From: Terramyces sp. JEL0728 | Taxonomy: Eukaryota > Chytridiomycota > Chytridiomycetes > Rhizophydiales > Terramycetaceae | NCBI GenBank assembly: GCA_027603945.1 | Contig: JADIIU010000078.1 | Location: 1 to 63,679, forward strand | Length of the DNA stretch: 63,679 bases | Direction: 5' to 3' | Part shown: piece after piece, positions 54,064 through 63,679 of the stretch | How the letters are laid out: every line of letters starts with the position of its first letter | How positions within the stretch are numbered: the stretch's first letter is position 1 | Made by a program: the position numbers and the translations under genes | Notes under the pieces: generated by a model | Seen by the model: the letters and a program-made list of their open reading frames with translations, nothing else | What the model was told of the DNA's origin: nothing | Database searches by the model: none

Positions 54064-54945
54064 ATGAAATTCGTTACCACACTCACTGTAGCTTACCTTA
54101 CAGGTATTTCGGCAACTATATTAGCGATGAACATTGTCTTGGCATTATACAGACTGCAGCAGATTAAATATCACGAAAAGAAACAATACCGGTTTTGGGT
54201 TCTGGCGCTGAATATCGTATCCTTGATTCTCTACACAGTAAATTATTCCTACGTCAATACAGTAGAATCTACCTCGCTTTCCAAAGCCAACTTTTTCATC
54301 AGTAGAACTGCTTTCGCTGTATTGTGTGCAACCCAAACTGCACTAGCAATCATCGAAAACTTGCAGCCAATGGTAGATATCAACAAGCGCGATAGTTTGG
54401 AACAATTTGTGATTATTTTCCATACCTGTCTCACGATTTTTGGCATATCTGTTGGTATAATGGATGTCATAAACGGAAAAACTCTCCCTCCTCCGTCGTC
54501 TGTCTACACACAATTCCAGATATTCTACTACTCTATTTCATCAACGTTATTTGGTGTATTAGTGTTTACTGTAAATATCACCAAGGCTGCAATATCCTCC
54601 GACAAAGCTCGTGGAGAATTCAGCAACAGACAATATAGTATTTTATGGACAGTCGCATCAATTGGGAACACCAGCATTTTGCTCCAGACTATGCTTTGGG
54701 CAATTATATTGTGGAATATCCTGGTAAACCAAGGCACTCTGTGGGTCGGCTGCATTGCTGAATTGGGGTTGAACTGTATATTTTTCGTAAAGAACGCTTT
54801 CACTCTCCTCACTAAAGAGTTGTGTTCTAATAAGTCTTCACAGTCACCGAGAGGCAGTCCTATTCCACAGGAAAACAGCAATCCATCCAGAGATTCAGCA
54901 ACCCTCAACAAACGATCGACCGCTCATCTACTAAGCCCCAACTAG
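54064..54945 (+). CDS. 7TM array protein 4
   Basis: Single-exon 293 aa protein from MKFVTTLTVAYLTGIS; this ATG is chosen because it aligns with member 5 and the upstream bases ccaaaacacgg are shared. Helix 5 region FYYSISSTLFGVLVFTVNIT and helix 6 GNTSILLQTMLWAIILWN are nearly identical to member 5. The Ser/Pro-rich C-tail may be phosphorylated. Confidence 0.75.
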   Translation: MKFVTTLTVAYLTGISATILAMNIVLALYRLQQIKYHEKKQYRFWVLALNIVSLILYTVNYSYVNTVESTSLSKANFFISRTAFAVLCATQTALAIIENLQPMVDINKRDSLEQFVIIFHTCLTIFGISVGIMDVINGKTLPPPSSVYTQFQIFYYSISSTLFGVLVFTVNITKAAISSDKARGEFSNRQYSILWTVASIGNTSILLQTMLWAIILWNILVNQGTLWVGCIAELGLNCIFFVKNAFTLLTKELCSNKSSQSPRGSPIPQENSNPSRDSATLNKRSTAHLLSPN

Positions 54946-55021
54946 GTTCAAATAAATTATCCCAATTTCAATCATTCTCGATAAAATGGTGCAGATCAAA
55001 TTTTTCCAAAACACGGTTGCC

Positions 55022-55897
55022 ATGGAATTTGTTACCTCTCTAACGGTGGCATACCTGTCGGGTATTTCCGCAACTATATTGGTAATAAATATTGTGTTGG
55101 CACTGTATAGGTTGTACCAGATCAAATATCACGAAAAGAAACGATACCGATTTTGGGTTTTAGTACTAAATATCGTATCGCTAATTGTATATACCGGAAA
55201 TTATTCATATGTAAATACGGCAGAATTCATTTCACTCTCTAAAGTCAATTTTTTCGTCAGTAGGATTGCTTTCGCTGTATTGTGTGCCAGTCAAACAGCT
55301 TTGGCGATTATCAAACATCTACAGCCAATGACAAATATAGAAAGACGAGATCAGCTGGAAGTCCTAGTTATACTGTTCCACAGTTGCCTAATGATTTACG
55401 GTATATCCGGTGGAATAGTAGATGTGATCAATGGGTCAAGTTTACCTCCACCATCTTCCACGTTTACTCAAATTCAGATATTCTACTACTCCATCTCATC
55501 AACATTATTCGGAGTGTTGGTATTTACTGTAAACATTACTAAAGCCGCCATATCCTCCGATAAAGCCCGCGCCAATTACAATGCCGGGCAGTCTAGTATA
55601 CTGTGGACAGTCGCTTCTGTGGGCAATACCAGTATTCTGCTTCAAACGATCTTTTGGGCAATAATACTGTGGGATGTCCAAGTAAACCAAGAAACGCTAT
55701 GGGTTGGCAGCATCGCTGAATTGGGATTGAACTGTATATTTTTCGTAAAGAATGCTGCAACGATACTCACAAAAGAATTATGTGCTGAAAAGCCGTCGCC
55801 AGTCCCAAGAGCAAGTCCAACTCCACGGGATTACAGCCAGTCTGATTACAGTCTGACTGGAGAGTCTGCAACCCTAAACAAAAGATCATCTGTTTAA
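55022..55897 (+). CDS. 7TM array protein 5
   Basis: Single-exon 291 aa protein from MEFVTSLTVAYLSGIS (an earlier ATG at 54986 would add 12 residues). By eye about three quarters identical to member 4, so this is the most recent duplication. The Ser/Pro-rich tail is similar (PVPRASPTPRD). It ends the array, 31 bases before the next gene. Confidence 0.75.
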   Translation: MEFVTSLTVAYLSGISATILVINIVLALYRLYQIKYHEKKRYRFWVLVLNIVSLIVYTGNYSYVNTAEFISLSKVNFFVSRIAFAVLCASQTALAIIKHLQPMTNIERRDQLEVLVILFHSCLMIYGISGGIVDVINGSSLPPPSSTFTQIQIFYYSISSTLFGVLVFTVNITKAAISSDKARANYNAGQSSILWTVASVGNTSILLQTIFWAIILWDVQVNQETLWVGSIAELGLNCIFFVKNAATILTKELCAEKPSPVPRASPTPRDYSQSDYSLTGESATLNKRSSV

Positions 55898-55928
55898 CCT
55901 GATAATAAAACTTGAATTTTTCCCCGAA

Positions 55929-56249
55929 ATGCGATTCACGAGATTCTTCAAACCAATACAGAGAAGGACTTTCTTGTCGGAATCAGATCCAAATATCCAA
56001 AAAATGATATCGGCAATCAAAAAGAACCCGCAATTAATGCCCGAAATGCTTAAAATCAAGCAAATGTTGGAGGAAAAGAAATATATTGATGGGACGAAAT
56101 TTAACTATGGCAGAATGACGGATCTGGCTAAAGATAAAGAGATGCTGGAGCAACTAGAAAAATTCCGAAAGGAATTCCAAAAAGCTGGAGTTGAATTGGA
56201 TATGGCATCACTTGCTGCCGCGTTTAGCCAAAATAATAATAAATTATGA
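55929..56249 (+). CDS. Small mitochondrial-type protein, unknown
   Basis: Single-exon 106 aa protein. The basic, aromatic start MRFTRFFKPIQRRTFLSES looks like a cleavable mitochondrial presequence. The rest is helical and charged (MISAIKKNPQLMPEMLKI, LEQLEKFRKEFQKAGVEL). Not recognised. Convergent with SKI2, 35 bases between stops. Confidence 0.65.
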   Translation: MRFTRFFKPIQRRTFLSESDPNIQKMISAIKKNPQLMPEMLKIKQMLEEKKYIDGTKFNYGRMTDLAKDKEMLEQLEKFRKEFQKAGVELDMASLAAAFSQNNNKL

Positions 56250-56284
56250 ATTTGGTATATTAGAATTACCACATGCGTTCAGTG

Positions 56285-59200
56285 TTAAAAGTACAGGGAT
56301 GCAGCGAAAACGATATCTCTTCGAATGAGCTCGGCTGCTTCTTCAACCTTACGGTACAACCCAGCATCGCCGACAAGCCTTGCAGCACCACTGACTTCCC
56401 TGCAAGTTTCACTCAACCTGACGATACACCTAACTATGCTGCCTTCTAAAACATCAGTTAATTCGGTAATTTGCTTGAAAGGTAATCCCCGGGCCCATTC
56501 ATAGACAACTTCAACTAGTCCAAATTTGAGCGACTTTAAAACATCTTCTTCGTGGATATCTATCCCACACGCACGCTGAATTTGAGCGATTTTGACTGCC
56601 AATTTCTGAATATCTTTGATCCCTCGTTCCAAATTTGGTGTAAGCACAGGCTCGCTATCACTTTTCTCTTGGAACACAAAACAGGACAAGAGCGCAACAA
56701 TTTCTGCTGGCTCGTAATCGCTCAAGAAATTGTCAAGGATAAGCTCAGTCAATATTAATTCATCAGCAGTATTAATCTAAATTAATAAGTCGGTACTTCG
56801 CATGCAACCCGTCCTTTGATTTGCACAATTGCATTCTGATCAATGAACCCAAGCTCTTTAAGCACTTCAATGCGTTGGTGGTAATCAGGCAGCAATTCCA
56901 AGTTCATTTCAGAAAGATTTTGCTCAAGACCTTGTAATTGTTCGCGGAGCATGCGCTCTTTATGGACAATTGCATACTAGGATGAAAAAAAGATTACATG
57001 TGTGACAAGACTAGGACATAGACGACACTGGTACTTTTGCATCTGCAGTAAACACGCCTTCTTTTCTCTATATTGCTCTTGGAACTCTATATCTCTGATT
57101 TTACTCCAGTCATATTCAGAATATCCTTCTTTTTGTAGCTCAATGCCAGCATCATGTAAAATAAGCATAGTTTCCTTGATTGCACCAGATTTCTTTAATG
57201 CCATGATTGATTCTTGGTCTACTTTGATTTGCTTTGGAGTTACTACTGCTATGGTCGTGTAAGATAAACACTCAATGGCGTGGTTCAAGTCTGAACGTGG
57301 TGGAACCGAAACACTAGTTACTGGAAGGGCGGAAAGTTCTACATTAACAAAAGGTACCTGCCCCGCTAGCATCGTGTATATCAGTCAGGATAAACAACCA
57401 AAAGGTTTTTTCATTTCTGGTACTCATAGTCTGCTTACCCAGCGATGTGCTACTGATATTCCTAGTTGCCGTTTCCGCTGTTTGAACCACATTGCTAGCT
57501 CCAGATTTGAGGATAACAGCAAGGGCATTACGATACATTTGGTTGTTGATAATAACTACTCTGCCTTGAGATAGAGCCTTCATTCCAACCGAACTGTTAA
57601 CAATTTTTTCTTGCATCGTGTAGCCCAAAGTCAGTACACGGTAAGACACATCATAGAACAATTCAATGTCGCTATTACATATCGTGCAATCCAGCTTTTC
57701 CATACTCTGTAGTTTCTTTGAGCCTTCTAACAAAGCCCGTTCATGTTCAGGCAGTGCTTTCTGGGTTGAATTTTCACTAAACGATCGTTTAATCATATCC
57801 TCAACTTTGATTGCCTCCACGCGCAATAAATTCAAAATCATATTGTACGTTACTCTAAATTGCGATTCAAGTTTAGTTGGTCTACCGAGAATCATCTGCC
57901 GCACATCGATTTCGTCCGGAACTTTGTCATTGCATGCAATTATAACCATTCCGGTAGCATCAAGGCCTCGTCTACCAGCCCTGCCGCTCATTTGCGTATA
58001 TTCACCAGGGAGCAGCTGCCTAAAGTTTTGTCCGTCGTGTTTACGAATCATAGCAAATACCACCGATCTTGCTGGTGCGTTGACTCCCATAGCAAATGTT
58101 TCAGTTGCAAACAGGACTTTGACTAATCCGCGAGTAAACAAAATTTCTACAATTTCTTTTAGAATTGGCAATAATCCAGAATGGTGGACTGCAATGCCCC
58201 TAGACAAAAGATCCCTCATTCGCAGTATTTGTGGCAATTCCTTATCTCCCCCTTTGAGACAAGCTATACTGTTTTCAATAAAAATATGAATCTGCGCCTT
58301 TTCTGAAGCTCCTGTTGATAAATCCATATTTGTCAGCGCTTGAGCATATTCTTCGCATTTTTTCTTTGAAAAGGCAAACACAATAACTGGTAAAAGACTC
58401 TTTTTCTTTAGGTAGCTGATGAGATTAATGTACACATTCTTGTCGGTTGAAATGTTGCTATTTCGTCCACTGGAATTTGCAGGTCTAGTTACTTGATTGC
58501 CCCGACCTCTTCCCCGTCCTCTGCTGGTGTCCGCTTTGTCTTTTTTGGGGTTAGCAATATCATAAGCGTCTTTGTATCCTTTGGCAATAAAGTTTTTGTT
58601 TGCATCAACTATTTTGTAGGTATCTTTATCAATAAACAAGTGATGTTCTAGTGGTACTGGTCTCTTCAAAGTTGAAATTACATAGATATTCTTTTGTTTA
58701 GTCCTTCCAACCCAGTCTGCAAACTCTTTTGTATTTGGGACTGTGGCAGATAAAAGAATCAAGTTAACATGAGCAGGTAACATGATAATTACTTCTTCCC
58801 ACACTACGCCTCTTTCAGAGTCATTAACATAGTGCACTTCATCAAAAATTACAAATTCTACATCCCGTATTAGATCCGCTCCGCGGTAGAGCATACTTCG
58901 TAGAATTTCCGTAGTCATTACAAGGCATGATGCTTCTGGTTTGATTTGGATGTCGCCCGTAAGGATCCCTACATCTTCAAATGTTTCTTTGAAATCTCTG
59001 TATTTCTGGTTAGACAGCGCTTTGATTGGTGATGTGTAAATAGCTCTAGTCATATGTTTCTGTGCCAGCGCAATAGCATACTCTGCAACCACAGTTTTAC
59101 CTGCCGATGTATGAGCAGCTACAAATACAGATTCAGATTGTTCCAAATAATATACAGCCCTCTTTTGAAATACATCTAATTCAAACGGATAGGCAAATGC

Positions 59201-60014
59201 CATTTCAGGTACAAGATCATGAAACTCGGGGAAATCCAGATTAACGTCAATCATATGTGCCCAATCTTTTTGTGCTCTTTTCTGTGGTTTTGCCGTGATG
59301 ATTAAATCTGTCTCTGGCAGCAATTCATCCACATCTTTTTCATCCTTAATTTCTTGTACTATTTCCTCTACCTTTTCTTCCTCTTGTTCTTCAAATATAA
59401 AATCTTGGCCGGCAAATAAAGCAGAGATGTCCACTGAATTTTCCGTGTACTCTAAATTTAAGCCTCTGTCCAACCCAGGTGCTATTTGCGACAATTCATC
59501 AAACAAGTCTTCATTTACTTGCTTTTCATCCAGCTCTTGCGGTAATGAAATACCACCCGGCATGAATGGATAGTGGGTTGTCTTTCCTCTAACGAAATCA
59601 CTATTCTTTGTGGGATCTGCGTGAGTAAGGATTACCTCTTTGTAGTGAAGTTGAATTCTTTGCATTTAATTCGTTACTATCCAAATAATTCAATTTGAAA
59701 TTAGAAAAATCCAATTCGCCATCAAAATCCCTCTTGATTTCCAAAGAAACTAAATTCTTGCTTGTCCCAGAAGGTTTGATCAAACTATGAACATCTGGCT
59801 GCCTTTCCCAGTGCCTTGGTTTTAACTTGTTTTTTATATTTGGTTTCAAGTATTCTGAAAGGTCGTTTTGCAGTGTAAACGGACCTAATCCAAGGTTTAA
59901 TTTTAAATTATCGGCAAGGACCATGTTACCGCTTGTTCCCCGATGCTGGAATAGCGGCAGTTCATTGGTTTCTTGTTGCGTTTCTATCGTCTCCAAATAA
60001 TTTACAAATTCCAT
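56285..60014 (-). CDS. SKI2: SKI2 superkiller RNA helicase
   Basis: Exons 60014-59636, 59616-57358, 57338-56998, 56976-56797 and 56776-56285 give 1216 aa; introns are 19, 19, 21 and 20 nt. The N-terminal segment (RQPDVHSLIKPSGTSKNLVS; NSTSLQRDPTKNSDFVRG) is specific to Ski2 over Mtr4. Helicase motifs: AHTSAGKTVVAEYA at about residue 290, FDEVHYVND at about 385, SATVPN and QMSGRAGRRG at about 670. An arch insertion and the C-terminal DSHCT domain ending RRDIVFAASLYF follow. Ski2 with Ski3/Ski8 feeds 3'-5' mRNA decay by the cytoplasmic exosome. Each splice restores conserved sequence. Confidence 0.95.
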
Positions 60015-60247
60015 TTATAAACGAGATTGAAAAAAAGTGTGCAATAATACAAGAGTTTGGATTCGACTGGAAATCAACCCACTTTAATGTTTCTATAACT
60101 CGGACTAACATTATTTTATCCAGCAGTTGAGGAACGTGGGAAGCAAATAGTTTTCAGCCTACCAGTTAAACTCTTCCCCATTTTCATGTACAATTCGGCA
60201 TAACCTGGCGATACAGCCATGAAACGACTGGATAGTGAAATGAATGG

Positions 60248-60946
60248 ATGACTCACAAAAGTTTCCAATTCAAAATGCAAAAAATTCCAAATGAAATTCC
60301 TATAGTTGCAAGTTACTTGAGAATAGATGAATACCTCCACTTTCAATTCGCATTAAAAATAGATCTATTTATCCCCGCTCTCACTAAAAAGTACTACTTG
60401 CAATCCTTTGATTTGTTAGGGCCAAAGATTCAAAGGATAGCCCGCTTGCACAAAACTGACGATATACTGTGGTTGAGTGAGTACAAGTTGTATGAGGAGT
60501 TAAAAAGGTGCAATCCTTGCATTTCTAGCAAACTGATCCTGGCTGCTGAGGTTCACGATGATGAGCTGCTATTGGGATACCTGCAGGAGATTCCACTTGA
60601 TGACTATCCACCGATTTGTGAAAATATATGCAAGAACGGTCTGCACAGCTCGCTCGCTTATTTATATGGAAAAGTGGACTTTTCCATCAAGAACAACTAC
60701 TTGTTATTTATGGCTATATGGTTCAACCAGCCATTAATCGTTGAGCTTTTGTTGAAAGATGAGAGGGTGGATCCGAGCTTGAATGATAACTCTGCCATTT
60801 CAATTGCTGCAAATTCAGGTAAATCTGAGATTGTTGCAATTTTGTTGAAAGATTCCAGGGTTGATTGCACAAGAGCGATGATTGGAGCTAAAGAAAGAAA
60901 TCACAAGCATATCGTCGCATTATTGAATGGCAGGTTACAAGCATGA
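60248..60946 (+). CDS. Ankyrin-like protein of local family
   Basis: Single-exon 232 aa protein; the Met at 60275 (MQKIPNEIPIVASYLRI) is an alternative start that aligns better with 49810-50673. The N-terminal module is followed by ankyrin-like units, clearest at the end (VELLLKDERVDPSLNDNSA, KSEIVAILLKDSRVD). The KDxRVDPS wording is shared with 18114-19094, so the three belong to one expanded family. Function unknown. Confidence 0.68.
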   Translation: MTHKSFQFKMQKIPNEIPIVASYLRIDEYLHFQFALKIDLFIPALTKKYYLQSFDLLGPKIQRIARLHKTDDILWLSEYKLYEELKRCNPCISSKLILAAEVHDDELLLGYLQEIPLDDYPPICENICKNGLHSSLAYLYGKVDFSIKNNYLLFMAIWFNQPLIVELLLKDERVDPSLNDNSAISIAANSGKSEIVAILLKDSRVDCTRAMIGAKERNHKHIVALLNGRLQA

Positions 60947-61007
60947 ATGAGCAGATCCAAAACAATACGCGGGCTTTGATAACTTTCAAAACTGTTTATT
61001 ATGAGGT

Positions 61008-62674
61008 TCAAGTTTTGCGAAATAAAGTTCTAGAAACATTCTTGAAAAACGACTGAAACATGTTATCCTGGACAACAAAACTCTTTTTAAACCAATTAAA
61101 TCTGTTTTTCTTGTACACACTTTCATCAGTCAGAGTTTTCTTTAATTCCAAGTGAGTATGGTGTTCAGCGTATCTTACTGTTCCTTCGTTTGTCTTGTAT
61201 CGTACTAGATCTAGTTTCGGTATGTCCAATCTTTCCATTGAGAACTCGGATATTTGTTTGTTGCATATAGTCAACGTCTGTTTGGTTTTGTTTAGGAACG
61301 GAATGTTTTGTGAGTTTGGCGAGTTTACCCAGTTGTTTAGTGAGTAGCGGAGGTTGAGTGACCACAGCCAGAGCAAATCCAAATCATTCATGTAGTAGCC
61401 AGATGTAAAAGCTTGTTGTAGTTGAACTAGGGTATTTAAACACAACTGGCTCCACTCTGCAATATTCGCAATTTTTGATAGTTGTTCCAAATGTCTTGGC
61501 TTGAACGAATCAATTCTACATTCTAGGATTCGCTTCATTAGCAATTCTCCAATTTCTATTTTAAATGTTCTGAATTTCAGTAGTGCTTGCGACTGCGACA
61601 ACCACATTAAAAAGTCATCTAAAACCACGTCGATAAGTAAAGCTCCATGGGAATAATGCTGTACTACCCAGTACCATATCTCAACAACCCTCTCTTGTTC
61701 GAATGATCGAGTTTGGTACGGCAACTGTTGGCCAGACTGCCGGGAACTTTTTGTGTATAAAATCATTGGTCGGATTTCGTCCAGCGATATTTCAAAATGT
61801 TCAATCAATGAAGAAGCAATATCTGGTATAAAACTGCCATTTGGCCCAAACATACGGTTCAGCACTAGCGCTGCGCAATCTTTTAATTTCTGTTTTGGGA
61901 CCAGTCGATCCAGCATTTCAAATAACTCTGGTGAAGTGTAGTTTCGCAATTGACATAGAACGACATCATCTGAAATCCTGAATCCTGACATTAGATTTAC
62001 AAGTACCTTGGTCTAGTAAATGCTCCAATAATTCAAATTGTGTTTTCGCTGCCTCTTTATTAGGTGGATTCGTGACCATCATCCGTACTAATCCGTCATT
62101 GATTGAAGGAATATATAATCCCTGATGATTCAATAGCCAATCAAACACCCCAACATCTTTCTGTATGACCTTGAGTAGTCGAATAACGGCTGTCGGAGTA
62201 AGTTCCGGCAATGGTATAAACGAATATTCTTGCATTAACCCCAAAATATCATTAAAATTCAAATCAAAATCGTTTGAAAGGTATTCGAAATTTGCTACAT
62301 CATCTCCATTAAACTCTTTTTCATTGTAAATCCTCTGTGCATGTTGTAGAATGTAATGATCGATTTGAGTGTTTGATTTTTGGCATCTTTGAGCTAGAAA
62401 TCGAGGAACAAGAGATCCGCCTTCCACTAGCATTTGTATAAGCTTTTCATCTATGGATCAGTGATTAGTTACTGAGAATATACTGTTCTTTTTCATATGC
62501 ATAGAACAAAGATAGCGGAACGCCGTATTTCCCGTTTATATATCGCTTGATTGAATATTCATTGTATAGACTGTACAAGTACTTGCAAGTAGAAGTTGTA
62601 TTTTGCAAAGTGTGTATATCTGGTAGATACTTGAATATGCTGTATAACAACTCTACCGGTATTCGGGTCAGCAT
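61008..62674 (-). CDS. F-box protein, long
   Basis: Exons 62674-62473, 62450-62007 and 61984-61008 give 540 aa; both introns are 22 nt. The start MLTRIPVELLYSIFKYLPDI, through TLQNTTSTCKYLYSLYNEY, is an F-box. The long remainder is helical, with recurring hydrophobic Leu/Ile spacing but no recognisable repeat. The three exons are separately open frames that join only with splicing. A ubiquitin-ligase adaptor role is inferred from the F-box. Confidence 0.75.
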
Positions 62675-62845
62675 TTAGAGAAAATATTGGTTGTTTGTTT
62701 TAAGGCATTGGGCTTTTGGAGCAGGAGTGACTCGAATCATGTGAGAATCGCAGATTTCCAAAACGTGATTTGGTGGGGGCTCCTAAGATTGCGCGATCGT
62801 ATGTGAGGTGTGTGTGCGAATAATGATCTAGCATCAAATATTTTC

Positions 62846-62999
62846 ATGTTTGTTTGTCTGACCCTGCAAGAACCAATCTCAAACTGTAATTTTGTACCAA
62901 CGGCATGATTGGCCGCAAAGTTTCTTTTTCAAGAACCGTCAAAGAGGAAAGAAACGCTATGACCATGCCTACGCTAAAAAGATCTCGGCTGCAAATTAG
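62846..62999 (+). CDS. Possible small basic protein
   Basis: A tentative model with a 6-nt first exon (62846-62851), a 19-nt intron and exon 62871-62999 gives 44 aa. The frame FFFKNRQRGKKRYDHAYAKK is striking and resembles a ribosomal-protein tail, but I cannot assign it. The rest of 62675-63255 shows no supported gene. Confidence 0.25.
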
Positions 63000-63255
63000 A
63001 TTTGGTTTGTAAACGATTATTTATCGCCAGAACCAAGTCTATTGTATTACTTTTGACCAGTGAAATCTCGGACCGATGTCTTCAGCAAGGTCAAAGTATT
63101 GAGACAGTGTCGAATAAAGTTGCAAAAATCATATACTGCGAAAGATTCTCAAACAAACACTGCTGGCATACACTTTTACCAACTTGAAATTAATCAGCAC
63201 ATCGAACCGGCTTTGATTATCAATACACAGCGTACAGATCATGTTAAATAATATA

Positions 63256-63679
63256 TTAAATTCTAGTATCTCCAGTGATGTATACTGCGACTAGTGGCAA
63301 CCCAATCGCCGCAAATAGTACCATAAACCCTTGCAAGAATCGATACTTCCACACAGTGCCCGGCTGTTTTACTATATGGAACACTGGATTCTTGATAACT
63401 GAAGAGGTAGTTGAAGAAGCTACTGATTCAGCCAAACTTTCTGCAAATGAAGCCGTTGAGCCGCTATTCTAACATTAGAAAAGTTTACCATTTGCGATTT
63501 GAAATAAGCTTCGCCATCCATTGACGATCTGGATACTTGATTGCGCACTGCATTCATGGCTTTAGCTTTAACTATTCTCTTTTGCTCTTCGATTGTTACA
63601 TGGTTGCTTTCTAGATCCCCTTCAACAACTTTAGGATCAACCTCCCAAGAAACAAACCCTTTTTCTTCTCTGACGAGAA
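63256..63679 (-). CDS. Membrane protein, 5' end beyond window
   Basis: Partial gene: exons beyond 63679 to 63489 and 63468-63256, joined by a 20-nt intron, give 134 visible residues. A helical charged region (IEEQKRIVKAKAMNAV) is followed by a Ser/Thr-rich linker and a C-terminal transmembrane helix (FLQGFMVLFAAIGLPLVAVY) with a short end. The tail-anchor-like topology suggests an organelle membrane protein; family not recognised. Confidence 0.6.

Noticed and set aside
57666..58289. Plus-strand 207-codon open frame
   Set aside because: Antisense to the SKI2 helicase core; no protein-like features.
417..63679. Frameshifted or pseudogenised genes, or a non-standard genetic code
   Set aside because: The breaks in otherwise conserved frames that I resolved are explained by a GT...AG segment of 19-22 nt whose removal restores conserved residues. 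TAA, TAG and TGA all serve as final stops.
1..63679. tRNA or rRNA genes, transposons, CRISPR arrays, viral insertions
   Set aside because: I saw no T-loop-like GTTCRANTCC in a cloverleaf context, no reverse transcriptase, integrase or transposase frame, no terminal repeats and no regular spaced repeats. A covariance-model search would settle RNA genes.

Overview
The window is nuclear DNA from a gene-dense, AT-rich eukaryote. A zoosporic, early-diverging fungus (chytrid-like in the broad sense) fits best. Fungal markers are a MATA-type HMG box, a copper-fist factor, PKR1, a fatty-alcohol oxidase of the FAO type, ATG5 and USE1. A thioredoxin-NDK fusion of the NME8/TXNDC3 type and an LEKR1-like coiled-coil protein point to a flagellate ancestry. 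GPI-specific phospholipase D, plant-type LRR receptors and F-box/ankyrin families suit chytrid-like lineages. I cannot name the species.

The dominant feature is how the genes are split. Most apparent frame breaks are spliceosomal introns of only 19-22 nt. I hand-resolved 79 introns: 24 of 19 nt, 32 of 20, 12 of 21, 10 of 22 and one outlier of about 28. Nearly all run GTA...AG with a TAAT/CTAAC/TTGAT-like element a few bases before the AG. Removing them restores textbook proteins (Rap1 with its CAAX box, ATG5, SKI2, GPLD1, PTC7, PINX1). Two genes also need 3-nt micro-exons: an EF-hand protein and GPLD1. Of the twelve 21-nt introns, eleven carry an in-frame stop.

Layout. 0.4-5.8 kb: two EF-hand secreted proteins, HMG-box factor, small unknown gene, F-box protein, SLP-type phosphatase, Rap1/RSR1. 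5.8-14.1 kb: fatty-alcohol oxidase, repeat-bearing small protein, two LRR receptors, unknown nuclear-type protein, USE1 SNARE. 14.4-20.3 kb: SH3-RasGEF, small proteins, F-box/ankyrin protein, PTC7. 20.4-29.0 kb: LEKR1-like and thioredoxin-NDK genes, copper-fist factor, WD40 protein. 29.1-38.6 kb: serine hydrolase, 7TM protein, SDR, membrane-GNAT fusion, ATG5, 7TM protein with a CAAX end, PINX1. 38.7-49.6 kb: two PH-like paralogs, three PPR-type proteins, GPLD1, PKR1, ribosomal protein eS12. 49.8-56.2 kb: ankyrin-like protein, then five intronless 7TM paralogs in tandem, and a small mitochondrial-type protein. 56.3-63.7 kb: SKI2 helicase, ankyrin-like and F-box proteins, and a gene cut by the right edge.

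The genes do not form operons, but spacing is tight: several divergent starts are under 60 bp apart and one pair of coding regions overlaps by 11 nt. Thematic groups are Rap1 with a Ras-family GEF, the adjacent ciliary-type LEKR1/NME8 pair, and mitochondrial RNA/protein functions (PPRs, PTC7). I saw no tRNA, rRNA, transposon or CRISPR array.
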